DNA of 64,000 nucleotides from Henricia sp. BOLD:AAB3569 (GCA_037783545.1 JBBELK010000624.1:310001-374000); one strand, 5' to 3'; shown: positions 1 to 12,188, counted from the first letter of the stretch. Numbers and translations: made by a program. The notes: a model not told the origin generated them from the letters alone.

Positions 1-334
1 CAAAACCACTTCGCCCAAGTGCCATTTCGCCCCCAAACCACTTCGCCCAAGTGCCATTTCACCCCAAATCACTTTGTCCAAACACTACCTCTCCCAAACG
101 CCACTTCGCCCCAAAACCACTTCGTGCACAGGCCGTGGTTCATGGCGAAGTGGTTCATGGCGAAGTGGTTTTGGGGCGAAATGACTGCAAACCGTTTTTT
201 GACTGTTTTCTCAAAGGTTAGACAAAGTACGCAGCTGGTATTTGCTCAGGTCGGTTTTAATCATGCATATCTTCAATCACACAGGGGGATAAAACTATTT
301 GTAACAGTTTACCAATCATGTATACTATCTTTAA
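1..334. mobile_element. TTAA-flanked MITE, family R1, cut by window edge
   Basis: Matches 23106-23580 and 49516-49826 (reverse orientation). It includes words such as CACTTCGCCC and GGGGCGAA, then a shared right half ending CTATCT/TTAA at 329-334. The left part is a cluster of degenerate CCACTTCGCCC words. Confidence 0.75.
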
Positions 335-1065
335 GACGAGGAGGTCTTAGAACCCAGGTTTGAATTTTGCCACAAAAGTCACATTTTTTTGTCTGTTCTA
401 TAATTTCCTCAAAGTAACGACCTAGCGCTCAAAACATATTTCTTGTGCATTTTTGTGCATCTAAACCTTCCTATAGTACAGACACCTCATCTTCATGTGT
501 ACTTAAATGGAAGATGCCAGTCTTTAGTGATCGGTAACGTGTCTTGGTAAATGGTATGGTTTCTTTGTTGACTTTGAAAATTCAGAAGTAGTAAGATCAA
601 CTGTTTGAGGCACCATTTTGAGATGTTGTGGGCGCAACGTGTCGTGGGAGGCCAGATGTTGTGCGATGTATATTCTCCGGGTTGCCACTCGCATAGTGTG
701 AATGTGGATCACAAATTACTTGGGTATGCACTAAAGTAGGTACATGTACATGTATATAAGCTGAATTGTGGGGTTCATTTTGTAGTGTGAACCCGATTCT
801 CCAGACGAGTGATAATGTCTGTGGCCCGGGCCATTATCACTCGTCCAGGCCCCCAGCCCGGTTTTAAGACTGGCCAAACCCACTTTTATTCCCTAATTTG
901 TAAATACATGTACATGTACCTTGGACAGTTTACGCATTCCTACTGGCAGAAAGCATGTCATGTGGTTGGTCTTAAACGAACGATAAAGTGATGTCTTGCC
1001 TTCCGCCATTTTGTGTGCCATTTGATGAGCATGACCCATGTGGCGTTAATACATGTATAATACCA

Positions 1066-1452
1066 CATTGGAAAGAGTTTCTTTTTAGAAATAGATTCGA
1101 CGATGATTTGACAAAGAGATTTCCCTGATGTGAACGCACGCCTCTTCATTTGACGAAGATAAGAATCGCTTTGTTCGATGAAACCAAATAGCTTCATGCG
1201 ACGAAGAGATCGATTCATTCGACAAAAACAAATTTGTAATGTGAACCCTCCCTTAGTTCGACGAAGCAATTTCACACATGTAACGAGATGGGGGCATCTC
1301 ACTCTATTCAATCTTCGTTAGCAGTTGTCTAATGTGAATGGTACTGCTCTTTGTTCAATCTTCGTTAAGTAAACATATACACGCTTCACTAACTATCGAT
1401 GATAAACTAATATTCGTCGAATGAAGCGATTTCTCTAGTGAGAACGGGGTCA
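1066..1452. mobile_element. TTCGACGAAG-word inverted-repeat element, partial copy
   Basis: Many degenerate TTCGACGAAG/TTCGATGAAG words on both strands. It ends GCGATTTCTCTAGTGAGAAC followed by GGGGTCAT. The same end occurs at 47761, and the inverse begins 45463, where a larger copy holds nested insertions. Confidence 0.72.
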
Positions 1453-2186
1453 TGGATACTCTTGCTCTAATTGGCAACTCTTTTGCTCTGGCAGTTTCAC
1501 TATTACTCACAGAAGTTTCGGCATTATTTTGTTTACAAGCAACTTGTTCCAACATGTCAGGCACATGCCTTAATCCTATACATGTAGTAAATCCAAGCTC
1601 CACACAATACTGACCCTTGGGGCATATTCTTATTGTTACCCTGGAATTGAGCATTACACAAACCTGTTTACAATTGAGTCAATAGACTGTGAAAAATCAC
1701 CAGATTTTGAGATTTAAAAGATGATTCATACGATTATTCCTTAAAATGGTCTTGTTTGGATGTAATACGTCAGACATCATGCTTCATTTTTTATTTGTAT
1801 ACAGGCACCTGTACCATACATGGCATGTTGGTGACACCATGTTGGTGACACCATATTCAAGGTGTACAGAATGCCTTAAGGTGGAAGTTTTCAACAACTT
1901 TGGCACAATGCCAGTTTCTGGTTGATTTGTTATGCCTTGAAATCTTATTTTCAGCATTTTTGCATCCTATGTACATGTACAATCTAACTCGTTGGAGGTC
2001 CTTGGGACTTTGCAGATTTACCACAAGAACATTTGTGAATAGAGGGGGTTGAAAAATACAACACAACTCTCCCTTAAATGCTGGCAAAACTCATCCTTGC
2101 TAAAACAAAACGAAGTGTAAAGTCAAACAATTCAGAGAATTCCCCTTACATAAACTTATTGATTCCCAGCTATTTCTTCTTCCCGT

Positions 2187-2330
2187 TTAACACGTTGACT
2201 GCCGAGCATACAATAGTTTCACAGGGCGTTCCCACAGGGCGTTCCCATTTTCTGCGAGTATACTCGTAGTGGCAGAATCCGGTACACCTGTTACTACGAG
2301 TATACTCGCAGTCGGCAGTCAACGTATTAA
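2187..2330. mobile_element. Small TTAA-flanked palindromic MITE
   Basis: TTAA at 2187-2190 and 2327-2330. Terminal inverted repeat CACGTTGACTGCCGA / TCGGCAGTCAACGTA. The interior holds CGAGTATACTCG palindromes. Non-coding. Confidence 0.75.
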
Positions 2331-2444
2331 CAGTTTACATGTATGGGTTGAATTAATATTTGAGAGTCTAAATAAACCCACTATCTAAAAATGAGTGGAA
2401 AATGGACCTCGGAGTAAAACATAAACAAGTCATTCCAAATACAT

Positions 2445-2631
2445 GTACATGTAGTCACTTCACCATTTTTGTAAGTCTTTACTAAATTCTTAATTTTGTG
2501 GAATTCCTCACGTGCATGCAGTACTTAAAAACATAGCTTGTATAATTGGACACCTTGCGATGGTTCAGGTAGTCCTGTTTACCATTTTAGGTGATGATGG
2601 TAATGGTGTACATGTATTTATACTTCAACTG
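2445..2631. mobile_element. Decayed Tc1 MITE copy
   Basis: Diverged copy of the elements at 28662 and 30497: shared CACCATTTTTGTAA, TTTTGTGGAATTCCTC, GTAGTCCTGTTTACC, GATGATGG and end CTTCAACTG/TA. The left terminus is lost. Confidence 0.7.
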
Positions 2632-2714
2632 TATGTATTGTATAGCGTTTATACTACAAGCGACCTTGACGATTGCAGTGTTCAACCCCGCAATTGAGGG
2701 GTTCAACCCTACCC

Positions 2715-2875
2715 CAAAGGTGACTTGAAAAAGGCGAATCAGACCCGGGTCTGATCCGCCTTTTTCAATTCACCTTTTGCGTTTACACTATAGTGCCTAC
2801 CCGGCCTCAACTCCCCTTTTTGGAAATTGCGGAGTTCGATTCGGCAAAGGCGAATCGAGTGTAAACGGGGTGTAA
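2715..2875. repeat. AAAGGCGA-word repeat with CCCGGG palindrome
   Basis: Contains ATCAGACCCGGGTCTGAT at its centre and repeated AAAAGGCGAATC words in both orientations. A related sequence lies at 24950-25115. Both contain GTTTACACT or GTGTAAAC. Confidence 0.6.
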
Positions 2876-3057
2876 GTAAGGCAAGTGCTAAAATTACATG
2901 TGGCTCAACAAATACGACCCACAAGGCTGGAAGAAAGTGAAAAACTTCACTCTCTGGGCTCAGCCTTTACATGTAAATAGTCTGCAATAATTTTTAGGGA
3001 TTAAAAGTAAATGTAGGTTTGGCCAGTTTTAAACATATGCTTAAAACTGGATAGGGT

Positions 3058-3254
3058 CCTGGGGCCGTATTCATAAAACACACTTAAGTGCAACTTGGCT
3101 AAGGGATTCCCTTAAATGTGGGAAATTTTCAGGATTACACTTAAGTGTTTGTTTAATATCACTTAAGGGATATCACTTAGTTAAGGGAATCCCTTAAAAG
3201 TTAAGTGTAAGTATTGCACTTAAGTTAAGTGTGTTTTATGAATACGGCCCCAGG
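3058..3254. mobile_element. Foldback MITE, TIR GGGGCCGTATTCATAAAACA
   Basis: Ends are inverted repeats of about 30 bp (CCTGGGGCCGTATTC / GAATACGGCCCCAGG). The interior is full of CACTTAAG and TTAAGGGA words. It interrupts a diverged repeat (about 3000-3370) that recurs near 18300, 20085 and 850. Confidence 0.85.
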
Positions 3255-3739
3255 GCCGAAGGCGCGGGCCATTATCAGTGCCCAGGACCCTAGCCGTTTT
3301 TAAACGGATTGCTTAAAACTTACAACCTACTTTTAATCCCATTTTTGCTTAAATCGGTAAAACTCACTAAAATTAGCTCGTAGTTTTGCATTCACTTTCT
3401 ACACCCACAGTGTCAACACCGCATTCGTACAACTGCTAGATGTGCGTCAATATGTTTTTGTTTGATCGTGCGCATTACGCGTAATGCAAGCGTGTTGTAC
3501 GTGCACGCACACAACTAGGTACGGTACATGTACTTGTCAATTTTTGTGATCTGACCACACCCCTTTTACTAAAAAACGTGTTAGTCAGCTACACAATGCA
3601 TGTGTACAGAATAATTTTAAACTTTCCAGCTGAAATTCTGCAATGTCTGCATGTTCCTATAAACAGGGGAACCTCATACTCATAAAAACAGGGAACTGAC
3701 ACTTCTACCTATGATACAATGTATATTTGTGAAAAAAGG

Positions 3740-3872
3740 TACTCGTACTCGCACTGGCACTCATGAAAATGTACTCGCGAAAAAGTACTTGTATATCTAC
3801 TCGTACTCATGAAAAAATATTTGCTCGTACTCATGAAAATTTGCTTGTACTCATGAAAATATACTTGACTAC
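3740..3872. repeat. Degenerate tandem repeat, about 20 bp unit
   Basis: Repeats of TACTCATGAAAATNTGCTCG type, at least five imperfect copies in tandem, with a shorter TACTCG phase at the left. Confidence 0.7.
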
Positions 3873-3902
3873 AACAGTGGTTGCTTGTCCATGTGATTAA
3901 TC

Positions 3903-4108
3903 AGCTACTCTCTAAATACAAAAGAGTGAAAAACTCGCTCTGCAAAAGAGTTGTCCTTTATATGAATTCTCTTTTAGAGTAATTTTCACTCTTTTTAAGA
4001 TTTTTACTCTTTTTATAGTGGTTTTCACTCTTTTGGAGCTGTTTTATAAGGGATTCACTCTTTTGGAGAGCGAGTTTTTCACTCTTTTGCAGTTAAAGAG
4101 TAGGGCTG
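3903..4108. mobile_element. CACTCTTTT-word inverted-repeat element
   Basis: Left end CTACTCTCTAAATACAAAAG and right end GCAGTTAAAGAGTAG form an inverted repeat, with GAGTGAAAAACTCGCTCT / AGAGCGAGTTTTTCACTC inside. The interior repeats CACTCTTTT about eight times. Confidence 0.75.
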
Positions 4109-4695
4109 CTTTCAAGTGCGGTATCCCTGTTGTCATGGCTGTTCTTTGGTGCTGGCTGAAAACTGTTGGTGCACTAGATGGTGGCACCAACTGCTCCCGA
4201 CCTCCGTGTCATCTGGACATATATGGAAGACATGCATACATGTAGTGTTCGGTGTCCGCATCAAGGGCAATGGCTACAGCATCAGAAATGTTTGGATATA
4301 TTTGATCGTCCATTGAATATTTGAATAACATTTCATCGAATCAAATATTTGGTAAGTGCTCTTTCATGTGCAAAACTGATTTGATATTCACTCTTTGTGA
4401 TCTGTTCGGTACCGTATTTATCACCACAACTCTGAAATACCGGTACACTAGAATGAAACATGGCAATTAAGGGACATCTTTTCACACTTTTTACCTTTCA
4501 ATGAAACTCCTTTTCCCCACAAAATGTGAAAACATGTGAAAATGTGTGGAAACCTTTCCCACTTACATGTATGAGAAAGCTTTTCCCAGAAAGAATGGCT
4601 CCAGACCTTGTGTGCAAAACAATTTTTAAAGTGTTTTCTGAGAACATCTTTGATTTTTCCCAACTCTTAAACTTGGGTTTTTCTATCAAATCTGA

Positions 4696-5111
4696 ACTTA
4701 AGCCGTGTCTGCATCGGACTTGCTTTTTTTAAAGGTTTTACCGAGCAAGGGTGAAATGAAAAATGGTAAAACTTTACTGCTGTCCTCTTTTGGACTTTTT
4801 GACACAGAAAAAGTTTACCTAGACCGTGGGAGAGCATGCACAGTTTCCCTTTGCAGTTTGACCATCACGGCCTGGACGTACGCTTCCAGAGCATACATAC
4901 TCGCTGTGTCCACATTGGACTTTTCGTCTCGGGAAAAGTTCCCTGGTCAATTTTCCTGGGCAGAAGTTGGCCAGGAAAAGTAACCGCTGGACTGAGGAAA
5001 AGTTACTGAGAGAAAAAAAAACCTAAGCTGTCCGCATTGGACTTAAAATGGGAAAAGTACCAATCGTCTCGGTAAGTTTTCCAAAAAAAAGTCCAACTAA
5101 TGCGGACAGGC
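4696..5111. mobile_element. GCATTGGACTT-type inverted-repeat element, copy 1
   Basis: Ends CCGTGTCTGCATCGGACTT and AAGTCCAACTAATGCGGACAGG are inverted. The interior carries GGACTTTT, GAAAAGTT and ACCGAG words. Copy 2 is at 10103-10511 and a short copy is at 15244-15336. Confidence 0.78.
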
Positions 5112-5470
5112 AAAAATATCTGTGATAATCTTCCCAATTGTTACCCTTTCTCCTATTTTGTGAAAACCTACGCCTCTCATGGGCATGTCTGATGAACATG
5201 CCCATTTACATGTAGTAATAATAATAGCTTGTAAGGCACAAAGTATTGCATTAATGTTATTCATTGCGCCAAAGTTATTCATTGCAGTAGATTAGAGAAC
5301 TCTACTGGTCCTGCTGAAAATTTGGTGGTCCATCGGTGCTTTTCAAAATGGCACTGAGATACTGCAACAGTTTCTCGTTTAAGGTCATGAGTGCAGGATG
5401 GACAGGATTGCTTTTTGATCCAACACTAGTATCTGGGCATGTCTGGAGAGATTGGAGAAAGAAGTATCTC

Positions 5471-7035
5471 AATAGTCCTGGAGCAGGGGAGGGGTGGGGG
5501 TGGAGTTTGGTGTGCAAAAAAGGGCCCCAAAATCACCCCGCAGTTTTGGTGAGAGGACCACTTGGGCCATCATATTAGTGAGGGTAGACATTCTGAAACC
5601 CAGCAATAAATCATGATTTTTTTTTTGAGTTGTTGAAAATTCGCCAAAAATTAGGGGATGGGGAAATTAAATTTGATGTGTAGCAGTTAATAATTGACGT
5701 TTCTTTACGTGTGACCACTCAAAATGAAGGTAATTATGTCCTCTACAAGATAAATAGAAATAAATTTAATTGGTTGTTCATTTGGGCCGCTGTAGGTCAA
5801 AATATGACGTCATAATGGGACATGCTTAAAATCCCTGACCTGTAGAACAAATGGCAAGTCTAAAAAGTTGCAAAACCTATCTAGAATGGTTTTATCATTG
5901 TTTGTGGTAGATGACATATCAGGGAAGTTTTTAAAACAAACCCCGTATAAATACCTTTAATATTAACCCCTTACCGATAATTTGAAAGTTGACCAGAAAT
6001 TCAACATTGAGCAAAATAAGCAATTTAGTACATTAACACAGTTGTATACTATGGCTGACCGGTCTGTTGCGTCATATGCTGAAGACCAGTTTGATTTTAT
6101 AGGTTGTGGGTTCGAATCAAGACAGCGCCACAGTCTGAATCAATGCATCCGCATATGGTTTTTATTTCAATTGACACAATTAACGGTTTTTGGAAACAAT
6201 GGTGTAGACATACCGGTAATGATACAAAGGGACACAATAACCGTACGGATATAATGGTTTTAGGACACAACAGTCTGACCATGACAGTGCAAGCATAATG
6301 GTTTTCGGATACAACATGTACAATGGTATGGATATGGTGCAGGCAGACACAATGGTGCAAGCCAATGGTGCAAGCCAATGAGGCCAAAATCACCTGAGGG
6401 CACATTGGTCCACACAGCATGTCCCATAAAAGCCCAGGGGATGTGCCCCATTAATTCACTGCTGGTTAGGGAGTTCCTTGCAGACATTTTGTTTGCAAAC
6501 ATCACCAAACAATCATTATTATTAAGGCATGTGCAAACTTTAAAAGGACACACCGGCTTTGTTGGGCTATTTTGGGCTCGAAATAGACACATGCATTATT
6601 CTGAAGCGCTTTCCAGAGAAAATTAGATATATCCTGAAAAGAAGACGTCAAATTTGGCTGTTTTTGAGCATTTTTCAAAAATTCAAAATCACATGACTTT
6701 TCTGAACCAGATTCTGGTTCCGAAAAGTCACGTGGTCTTGTGAGTTAGTTGTATTTCCAGCCGTAGAAACCAGCGCAAACCGTAGTGCGAGTTGCTTTTG
6801 TCATTCGCGGTTGGTTTCTCTTCTTGTTGGAAAATAATGTCCTACGAACACTATGTACATACCATATTTTTTTCCAATTTGTACACAAATCTGCAAACAG
6901 ATTTCATAAGAAGGGTTTCTGGGTGTTTCAGAATGTCTACCCTCGCTAATATGATGGCCCAAGTGGTCCTCTCACTAAAACTGCAGGGTGATTTTGGGGC
7001 CTTTTTTTGCACACCAAACTCCCCCCTGCTCCAGG
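5471..7035. repeat. Long inverted repeat, arms about 115-130 bp
   Basis: The arm at 5471-5600 (GGCCCCAAAATCACCC, GAGAGGACCACTTGGGCC) returns inverted at 6925-7035. The 1.3-kb spacer holds GGTGCAAGCCAAT duplications near 6350-6380 and a tRNA-like GGTTCGAATC box near 6109. It is probably a foldback element; no coding seen. Confidence 0.65.
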
Positions 7036-7378
7036 ACTAAAAGCGATTAGGAATTGTTTGTGGTAACTAGGAATTCTGCACAGAAATGTTTACTGTGGAT
7101 TAAAAATGAGGGAATGTTTCCATGAGTCATGAAATGTTTTCACTGGTCCATTGCTTTTGACAGATCTAGTGGTCCTTCTGATTTTTTACTGGTCTCGGGC
7201 CACGGGACCAGTGTTAATTTCGACCCCTGAGCATGGTCTGAGATATGTGAATAACCTGAATGAAAAGGTGCACTTTTCTATAATAGAGGTATACATGTAC
7301 CGGTACATGGCAGGTATACCAGCTCAAGAGTATAGGAATATAATAGCCCTTATTATAAAAAGGTACATGTACCCAGTA

Positions 7379-7598
7379 CTGTAAAAGCTGAAATATTCGC
7401 GATGGTTTTATTTTCGCGCATTTCGCGCACCAGACAGTGCCCGCGAAAATAACAACCCGCGAAAATATTGTTTGCAACAATAGTGGCGATCCCTGAAACA
7501 AAACATAATTTCCATCCGCGAAAATAACAACTCGCGAAAATGTCAGTGATGTTGAAATTCGCGAAAATATCTGTACGCGAAAATATTGGCTTTTACAG
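7379..7598. mobile_element. TA-flanked MITE, CGCGAAAAT words
   Basis: Ends CTGTAAAAGCTGAAATATTC / GAAAATATTGGCTTTTACAG with TA on both sides (7377-7378, 7599-7600). The interior repeats CGCGAAAAT(A/T) about seven times in both orientations. TA target and ends suggest a Tc1/mariner-type MITE. Confidence 0.8.
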
Positions 7599-7611
7599 TA
7601 CATTATTGGTA

Positions 7612-7930
7612 AACTGTTAAAAAGGGCGTTATTTCCACTGGGAAGCCTTTGTCAAGAACCCTTCCTTGTAGAAATTTCAGCCACATAGAAGCAGTAATAC
7701 TTCAGTAAACCTGAAAAATCCAAGTTCATGTATGGTTTGTGTGCATGAATGAATGGCTTCAAAAATTTTCTACAGGCGATCTTTGAAGATTAAAATAGTT
7801 TTGACATTTTTCTCATAATGAAGGCACTTCAGGCAAAATAATTTCACAGGATGATTACTACCATTACCATCTCGATAACAAGTAAGCTTTATATATGTTA
7901 TTACATGTAATCCCTAAAAAATAATCTCTT
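7612..7930. repeat. Repeat family Z, copy 1
   Basis: Shares GTAGAAATTTCAGCCACATAGA, GCAGTAATACTTCAG and AAATAATTTCACA(G/T)GATGAT with copies at 28060-28420 and 40793-41440. Non-coding. It probably belongs to the TTAAAGG element group, since the third copy starts TTTTAAAGGTAG. Confidence 0.65.
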
Positions 7931-8413
7931 ACTCGTAATAATTCAGTAATTTGTTTGGAGGGGAATTACAAAACTTCACCTTTACCTTCAGGGTAATTAG
8001 GCCTACGTATTTAGACGTCCCTTGAATTTTTGTATTTTAAAATCAAGTTTGTACATTTGTAGTATGGCTATTGTTAAATACATGTAACATCATTGTAAAT
8101 TTAACTACATGTACATGTACAAATGTTAAACTAAGAAAAAGAACCATTGTCTTTCATAGAGCTTAGCAGAGGAAAAGTTTTCAGCTATAGCCACCATAAT
8201 AGTGGCCACCCTACATGTACATGTACCAGTCATACAATTTTATGCCAACATGTTAAAGGTTTTTTAATCACAATTTTTAAAACAAAAGTAACATTGATTT
8301 TTGTTCATTAACCTTAACCGCTTAGTGTACAAATTAAAGGATTTGGTACTGTTTGGATTTGTAAGCTGTACATAATGCCCTCGTGCAGTAAAAAATGAGA
8401 TATGCTGGCCGCA

Positions 8414-9135
8414 TGCCGCCTAGTCTTGGCCCAAAACTATTCTAGTCGATATTGGTTTGTGTACGCGTTGGCCATTCCCGGTAGTGCGCCCTCTTGCAGC
8501 ACTAACATACCAGCCCTTTGCTCGACTAGAATAGTCTTGGCAATCGCTCCCGGAAGGTTTAACTTTTTCTTTGTTTTTGCCTAGGCTTTCCTAGGGAACC
8601 AATCAGCGAGTGACCCAAATACAGCAGCGCGTCGGAATGCAGCCAGCGACCCAAATACAGCGCGTCGGATGCAGCGCGTGACCCAAATACACCGCGTGCA
8701 CGCGCTTCAAATGGTTTGAAAAATACAAGGCGGCTTACAAGAATCATCGACATGACCGTTTTATCGTTCCTAATATTTTCGGTGACATTATTTTCTTGGC
8801 AAATGTTTGCGAATATATTTACAAACATGTTTGCAAAGGCGTATGACATTGCAAAATACATTTGTTTATGAAGATAATTGCGACATTGCAAATATTTGCA
8901 AAGATATCTGTGGTATGCCATGTCCCTTGTGTGCCATCATAAAACCCTGTGCAGCTATTTACATAAAACGGTACCACCTCCAATGCTGAACTTCCGGGAG
9001 AGATTCCCAAGACTATTCTAGTAGAGCAAAGGGCTGGTATGTTAGTGCTGCAAGAGGGCGCACTACCGGGAATGGCCAACGCGTACACAAACCAATATCG
9101 ACTAGAATAGTTTTGGGCCAATACTACATGCCGCC
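8414..9135. mobile_element. Foldback element with ~145-bp arms
   Basis: Arm 8414-8560 (CAAAACTATTCTAGTCGATA, GGTAGTGCGCCCTCTTGCAG) returns inverted at 8990-9135 with few differences. The loop includes three tandem GTGACCCAAATACAGCGC-like units (8607-8690). ORFs read from the arms are mirror artefacts. Confidence 0.85.
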
Positions 9136-9287
9136 ATGCTGCTTGGTGCACTTTGCTGAAGAGTGCAACCAGGCCCCTCAAGTGATAAAAATGAAATTGT
9201 CGCCTGTGCCAAAATTATTGAGGCTTGCCCTGTAAGGTGATGTGTACACGTATGTAATTTGATTTGTCATGTACTGCATTCTACGTG

Positions 9288-9600
9288 GGGTACCGTGGCT
9301 GAGTGGTTTGGGTCACTGAGTCGCGACACGCGGGTGAAAACTTGGGGTTGCGGGTTCGATACCCAGCCGCGTGGTACATGTACCTGTGCCATTGAGCAAG
9401 GCACTTAAACACACTTGCTCCATTCTTCGGAAGGGATGTAAAGCAATTGATCCAGTGTGTTGTGTAACGCACTTAAAAGATCCCAGAGCACTCTTTCGTG
9501 AAGAGTAAGGGGATTCCCCGGTGTCTCTGGCCATCGGCTGCCAATGGCACCACCCACCTACCGGTATATATCTCGATGTTTAGGTGGAACCTACTTGTAT
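9288..9600 (+). mobile_element. tRNA-derived SINE, family A
   Basis: Pol III A box TGGCTGAGTGG (9296-9306) and B box GGTTCGATACC (9353-9363), followed by a conserved body GAGCAAGGCACTTAAACACA, GGAAGGGATGTAAAGC, GATCCCAGAGCACTCTTTCG, GGTGTCTCTGGCCAT. Other copies: 26467-26760, 35857-36100, 32462-32745 (minus), fragment 36903-36965. Confidence 0.85.
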
Positions 9601-10102
9601 ACTTGTAAGCTTCATGCAATTCAGCCTACGAGCTGCGAATTGAAGTTCATTAAACCCATTAAAAACAGCAGCAGTGTGCGAGACAGGTGCTGACGTTCTC
9701 TGTCAGATGAATGTCGTGGCTGAAGTGAAACTAGTTACAGATTGAAAGATAATTCAAACCTTTGAAGAAACACAATGTACAATGTGAATAATCTTAGTCC
9801 ACTTTTTTGGGACCATTTATTCATATCTTCCATCTGTTTTAGGGATGTTTTTTATCTCCCAAAATTGGCCAATCTCTGGCACGTTCTCCATGAAGAGCAA
9901 GTTCTCCATGAAGTCAACATCTCCCTCCCCTATATTTACATTTTGTGGGGACTTAAGGGAAATTGGTTGCTTCCCATTACCAAAAATGCTGTAAATCTAG
10001 CCTCACATTTAATTGGGGTCATAACCAGAACTCCAGCTGGGTCTTTTCTCTTTTATGACAGTAGTACTTTGTAGGAGAAATACAAATATGAATTTAGCTG
10101 TG

Positions 10103-10511
10103 TCCATCCGCATTGGACTTGTTTTTCGGGAGGTTTTACCGAGACGATGGTAACATGAAAAATGGCTAAATTTGACTGCTGTCCGCATTTGGACTTTTTC
10201 GACACTGGAAACATTTACCGAGATCGTGGGAGAGCATGCGCAGTGTCCCTTCGCAGAATGACCTTCACGACACAGACGTACACTTCCAGAGCACTTTAAC
10301 CGACACGATGTGTCCACATTGGACTTATCGTCTCTGGAAAAGTTACCTGGTAAATTTTCCTGGGCAGCAGTTGGCTAGCAAAAGTAACCGCTGAACTCGG
10401 GGAAAAGTTACTGAGAGGAAAACGTCCTAGGCTGTCCGCACTGGATTAAAAATGGGACAGCTCCCATCGTCTCGATAAGTTTTCCCCAAAAACGTCTAAT
10501 GCGGACAGGCC
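10103..10511. mobile_element. GCATTGGACTT-type inverted-repeat element, copy 2
   Basis: Ends GTGTCCATCCGCATTGGACTT-like (10103) and CGTCTAATGCGGACAGGCC (10493-10511). The interior has the same order of words as 4696-5111, including the GGGAGAGCATGC block. Confidence 0.78.
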
Positions 10512-10579
10512 TATAAATTGTACATGTAACCAAAGGGAAAAACCCTATTGGTTGTAAATAATGGTTGGCCCAGGTGTGT

Positions 10580-10782
10580 CCTGGGGCCAATTTCATAAAG
10601 CTGTTTAGCAGAAATGCTTGCTTAATCAAAAATTTGTTCGCTTTATAAAAATGGGTCTATAGTCAAAATTGCATGTCAATTTGCGTTTTTCACAAGAATA
10701 TCTGCTATTTTTGCTATAAAGCAAACAAATTTTTGATTAAGCATTTCTTTTTGCTAAACAGCTTTATGAAATTGGCCCCAGG
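10580..10782. mobile_element. Foldback MITE, TIR CCTGGGGCCAATTTCATAAA
   Basis: Near-perfect palindrome: CCTGGGGCCAATTTCATAAA at the left and its complement at 10763-10782, with AGCTGTTTAGCA next inside. The central loop is about 100 bp. Related copies at 27202-27404 and 37131-37345. The terminal word resembles that of the 3058-3254 element. Confidence 0.85.
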
Positions 10783-11375
10783 TGTATCTAGATTGGTTCC
10801 CGATCCCTATAGATTTGTTCGCTTATTGCGAAAATATAGGGATCGGTAAAGGGCAGCCATGACGGGCAGAATTCTGCCCGTCACGTGGTTATTATTATTT
10901 TTATTTGTTTAGTAAGTGCGCAGATTTTGCATTGACATTTGTAACTTGGCCGTGCGTGTCGAACATATCCAATTATGTAAATAAAGTACATTGCCTAAAG
11001 CAAAGGGCTTGGCCAATTTTTAAATATAAAAAACACAATGCGCACCCGCAAAGACGACCAATTACAGATCAAGATGAAGCGCCCTTTACCTGTCCTTATA
11101 TTCTCCTGTGTGGAATATGTGGACGGGAACCAGTCTAAGGTGTATCCTGGTGTCATGTTGAGCACATCCATGGTACTGCCCATCAAGTTCCAACTTCATA
11201 ACGGTCCTTGTTGGCCAACAAATGTTGGCTTGTGTAGATGGGCCTTAACCTACAAAAGCCTTTGTTCCATGGTCTATCAAACCATTTTACCCATTGTGTT
11301 AACTATTTTTTTCTTTCAGTAATTAATGTTGCATAATTTAATCATGGTGTAGATTATTGTGTAAGTTAAGCCTAG

Positions 11376-11866
11376 TGTACATCGACCTTGCAACTGGAAG
11401 CAACTAGTGGCAACTGGCATTTTCGGCAACTACGTAGGAGCAACTCGCAGCAACTGGGAGCAACTGATCATTTGCTTAAAAAGGTTGATGTATGCGCACT
11501 CGCAACTACTGGCAACTGGAAAAATTCCAGTTGCCAGTAGTTGCTCATGTTCTACTCTCTGGCAACTAGTTGTACCCAGTTGCGGCTAGTTGCGTCGATG
11601 TACCGTACGCATACTTGCAACTAGTTTCTGTCAGTTGCACACGTGCATCTGATCACGTGCGCGCACATTGACAGCAACTGCAAGCAACAGTTGCTTCCAG
11701 TTGCACGGTCAATGTACTCTAGTTGCCGTGTCGATGTGTGCGCTCTGGGAATGTAGACGCTACATTGTATTTGTGCAACTAATCAGTTGCTGTCGATGTG
11801 CGCGCTACGCACACATCAACAGCAACTGATCAGTTGAGTTGCTTCCAGTTGCAAGGTCGATGTACG
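11376..11866. mobile_element. GCAACT-word inverted-repeat element
   Basis: Ends TGTACATCGACCTTGCAACT / AGTTGCAAGGTCGATGTACG-type inverted repeat, continuing into GGAAGCAACT. The roughly 430-bp interior contains more than twenty GCAACT/AGTTGC words plus TCGATGT words in both orientations. Confidence 0.85.
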
Positions 11867-12149
11867 CAAGGCTTTAAGCTGGTTCCCCCCCATATCTCCT
11901 TGCTAGAGTCGCAGAATATTCAAGCTCCTTTTATAGGGCAAATTATGCATGAGATAACACAACAGTTCCTCATAGTTTCACCCACAGATCTATGGCTCTT
12001 AACAATTCAAGAAAAGTGCAGTAATAAGTCTACCCTTTGTACATTATCTACGATTGACTGCATTGTCCTTCTAATGGTGAGCTGTATTACAGGCTTGAAT
12101 TTCAATGTTATTTTAACTTTTCGATTTTTGTTGTTGTATTGTTCTATAG

Positions 12150-12188
12150 GTAGCAGCTCTGGAGCACACTGTTCAGACACTGGCGAAT
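12150..12188 (+). CDS. CUBN: Cubilin micro-exon, N-terminal coiled coil
   Basis: A 39-bp, phase 0/0 exon between a TTGTTCTATAG acceptor and a GTAAGT donor. It reads [13 protein letters not shown], with hydrophobic residues spaced as in a heptad. It joins in frame to the first EGF exon, where vertebrate cubilin has the end of its trimerising coil just before the first EGF cysteine. It is too short for ORF callers and the longest ORF over it is in another frame. Position, phase and composition support it, but transcript evidence would settle it. Confidence 0.72.

Larger units (their letters stand above)
1..12149. other. Repeat-filled region with no recognised exon
   Basis: I see no domain, splice-bounded exon or conserved reading frame here. 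Cubilin needs a signal peptide and more N-terminal residues before 12150, so this is either the gene's first intron(s) with unrecognised short exons or upstream DNA. Contents are the repeats listed separately. The remaining stretches (335-1065, 1453-2186, 5112-5470, 9136-9287, 9601-10102, 10783-11375, 11867-12149) show nothing I can name. Confidence 0.7.

Noticed and set aside
8559..9181. Paired 120-residue ORFs sharing peptide segments
   Set aside because: Mirror translations of the two arms of a foldback element.
9841..9930. Possible upstream coil exon after CATCTGTTTTAG (KLANLWHVLHEEQVLHEV)
   Set aside because: The acceptor is good and the frame open, but there is no convincing donor and no match to cubilin N-terminal sequence.
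11038..11160. Possible signal peptide exon (MKRPLPVLIFSC...)
   Set aside because: Short hydrophobic run only. The following residues do not resemble the cubilin N-terminus and there is no supporting splice phase.
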